64,000 bases of DNA from Opisthorchis felineus (lineage: Eukaryota; Platyhelminthes; Trematoda; Opisthorchiida; Opisthorchiidae). The notes under the pieces were generated by a model. It saw only the letters and a list, made by a program, of their open reading frames with translations. It was not told the DNA's origin and did no database searches. The stretch covers positions 959,998-1,023,997 of the forward strand of contig SJOL01006423.1 in the NCBI GenBank assembly GCA_004794785.1, in the 5' to 3' direction. Position 1 is the stretch's first letter. Each line of letters begins with the position of its first letter. This document shows, one piece after another, positions 62,366 to 64,000 of this stretch. Both the position numbers and the translations under genes were made by a program.

Positions 62366-64000
62366 AGTTTCGACGACTGCTGAAAACCCATCTTACTTGC
62401 GCATAACGAAATCTATGCTTAGATCATCCCGGTTACTCAAAGTCTGTGACCCTCAGAGGTGACACCGTGACACCAGCTACTGAAATTTTCTGGACACGAC
62501 AATCCAAATGGGAATTTTGACAAACGGAATAATCACTCCAGTTGATTAATAGTATCCAGAACAATAAACATACATTTACACATCCACAACAGTTCCATCC
62601 TTGACGCGTTCTCCCTACCTTTCTAGAGCCTTCCGTGACCCCACTGGAAAGATGCTGTTATAGACTATGATTGACTTCAGGTACGGGTAACCTCCAAAGC
62701 TCAAAGACATCCACTCGCTTGAAACATCAATTCAAACATCTGCTTCGCTCACAGTTCAATCGGTTTTACGCTAAAGGGATAGTATAGTCTTTTCCGTGAG
62801 TGGGAACACTGAAGTGGAGATGGAAAACAACTGGAGGTGCGAACCGTGGCGGAAGAAAAACGATTTAAAGCTGTGGTTAATTTTATCCCTATCAAATGTC
62901 CAAAATACTTCGAGAAGAAAGTGAAACGAAGCAATATTTTTGCTTGAGAAATAAAATTGTTTTGTGCAGATGAGAAAAGCTGACAAGAGAAAGCTGACAG
63001 AGCAATGAAACATATAAGAAGAAGCATGCAGACTCAATGAATCTGACGAAAATACTGAAGGTTCCTGTAGGCGGCCTACAACCTGGAAATTAAGTTTAAT
63101 ATGAACAATGTGGAAGTGTTCAATTCTATTTTGAGAATATTTTTTGTACATTTTTAGAACTTGTGATTTCCAGAATATACAAGAAAACCTAGAGGTGAGT
63201 TCAAACCGCAATGCTTTGAGCTTAACGGAGAAAAATCGGGGCTCCTATCGATCAACTTCCTAGAATGAGGATCATTTCCGTTAGTTCAGGAAAGTATTTA
63301 CTAGAAGAGTGAGAACTTTCGAATTGGTGCTTGCACGCCACGGACTGTTTTATCCCACGTTTTACCAATTTATATTGAAGCAGAACTAAATTTCTTGTGA
63401 CAAAACGAACGTGTAATAGCATCATCTTGACAAACACACCCGACGGACCGGCCCTTCGGCTACCAAGGACCGGCAGCTGGTGTTGGCTCCAAAGCGAACA
63501 AGCCAACGTTCTAGATTGTCCAAGCATAAATGACAGCAAACCAAACTTCAGCTCTTTTCTCTCTGAATTTGTTGGGAATCGCCGGCATGTTCCACGAGCT
63601 TTGCAGCGACACAACAATACCAGAAGGAGTCCGAAGGGCCACAGTTTCCAAAAGATAAGTAGCCTTATCACCATTTATATAGCCATGTAGAAGAAGCCTC
63701 AGACCAAAAGAACTTACCGCGCCGATTGTTGATTACTAAATCTATCTAATTTACCCGAGAAATCACGATTTTACCGACCAACCGAAGCACACACATGGTA
63801 CAGAAACGTCCGTTTATTTGAAATTACTCTAAATATCTCCGTTTAGCGTGCACGAAAAAGCAGGTTAAGAAAATCAAATTAAGAAAGGGTTGGTTCTTTG
63901 AAGCTATGAGGAACTGTCAGTTGAGTGTGACTCACTGACTTGGACAGACAGGTATATTAAATATTTGAAAGTTTTTCATCAAAAACGGAAAAATAGACAT
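62366..64000. other. Non-coding stretch to the window end
   Basis: The frames at 62771-63211 (minus, 146 codons) and 63252-63690 (both strands) have no domain that I recognise. No repeat family seen. Confidence 0.3.

Overview
The window reads as nuclear DNA from a parasitic flatworm, most likely a digenean trematode (fluke). Three things point there. A SIX3/6-class homeobox gene makes it a bilaterian animal. It carries an RTE-clade (SR2-like) non-LTR retrotransposon. It also carries tRNA-headed short repeats with hammerhead-ribozyme motifs, of the kind first described in schistosomes. Coding density is very low: one convincing host coding exon in 64 kb, with the rest long non-coding stretches and transposon debris. 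That suits a large, repeat-rich fluke genome. The species cannot be named from the sequence alone.

Layout. Positions 1192-2412 (minus strand) hold a large coding exon of a SIX3/6 (Optix-type) transcription factor. Its apparent stop codon overlaps a good splice donor, so the C-terminal tail probably lies in a further exon downstream on the minus strand (below 1192 or outside the window). Positions 2413-35589 are almost entirely non-coding. Within them are several copies of a roughly 250-330 bp dispersed repeat ('family B': near 5.2-5.9, 12.9-13.1, 19.7-20.0 and 34.5-34.7 kb), a tRNA-derived SINE nested in one of these copies, a pentanucleotide satellite at 10.7-11.2 kb, and a faint Tc1/mariner-type transposase remnant at 22.8-22.95 kb.

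Positions 35590-39333 (minus) hold a dead but long RTE retrotransposon. It has a complete-looking AP endonuclease and part of the reverse transcriptase, then an internal diverged duplication of the RT motif B/C segment, then the rest of the RT and the C-terminal domain. The catalytic box is ruined in both duplicated segments. A 5'-truncated relative lies in the opposite orientation at 59145-59585. Positions 52.7-57.4 kb and 62.1-62.4 kb hold 'family A', a SINE-like repeat with a tRNA-like head and a hammerhead ribozyme motif. At two loci its copies lie head to head. A degraded Penelope-like element tail sits at 57.5-57.85 kb.

There are no operons, rRNA genes, free-standing tRNA genes or CRISPR arrays. 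The most interesting signals are the hammerhead-bearing repeats and their recurrent head-to-head arrangement, a second repeat family with a hammerhead-like core that lacks stem I, and the chimeric structure of the RTE element.
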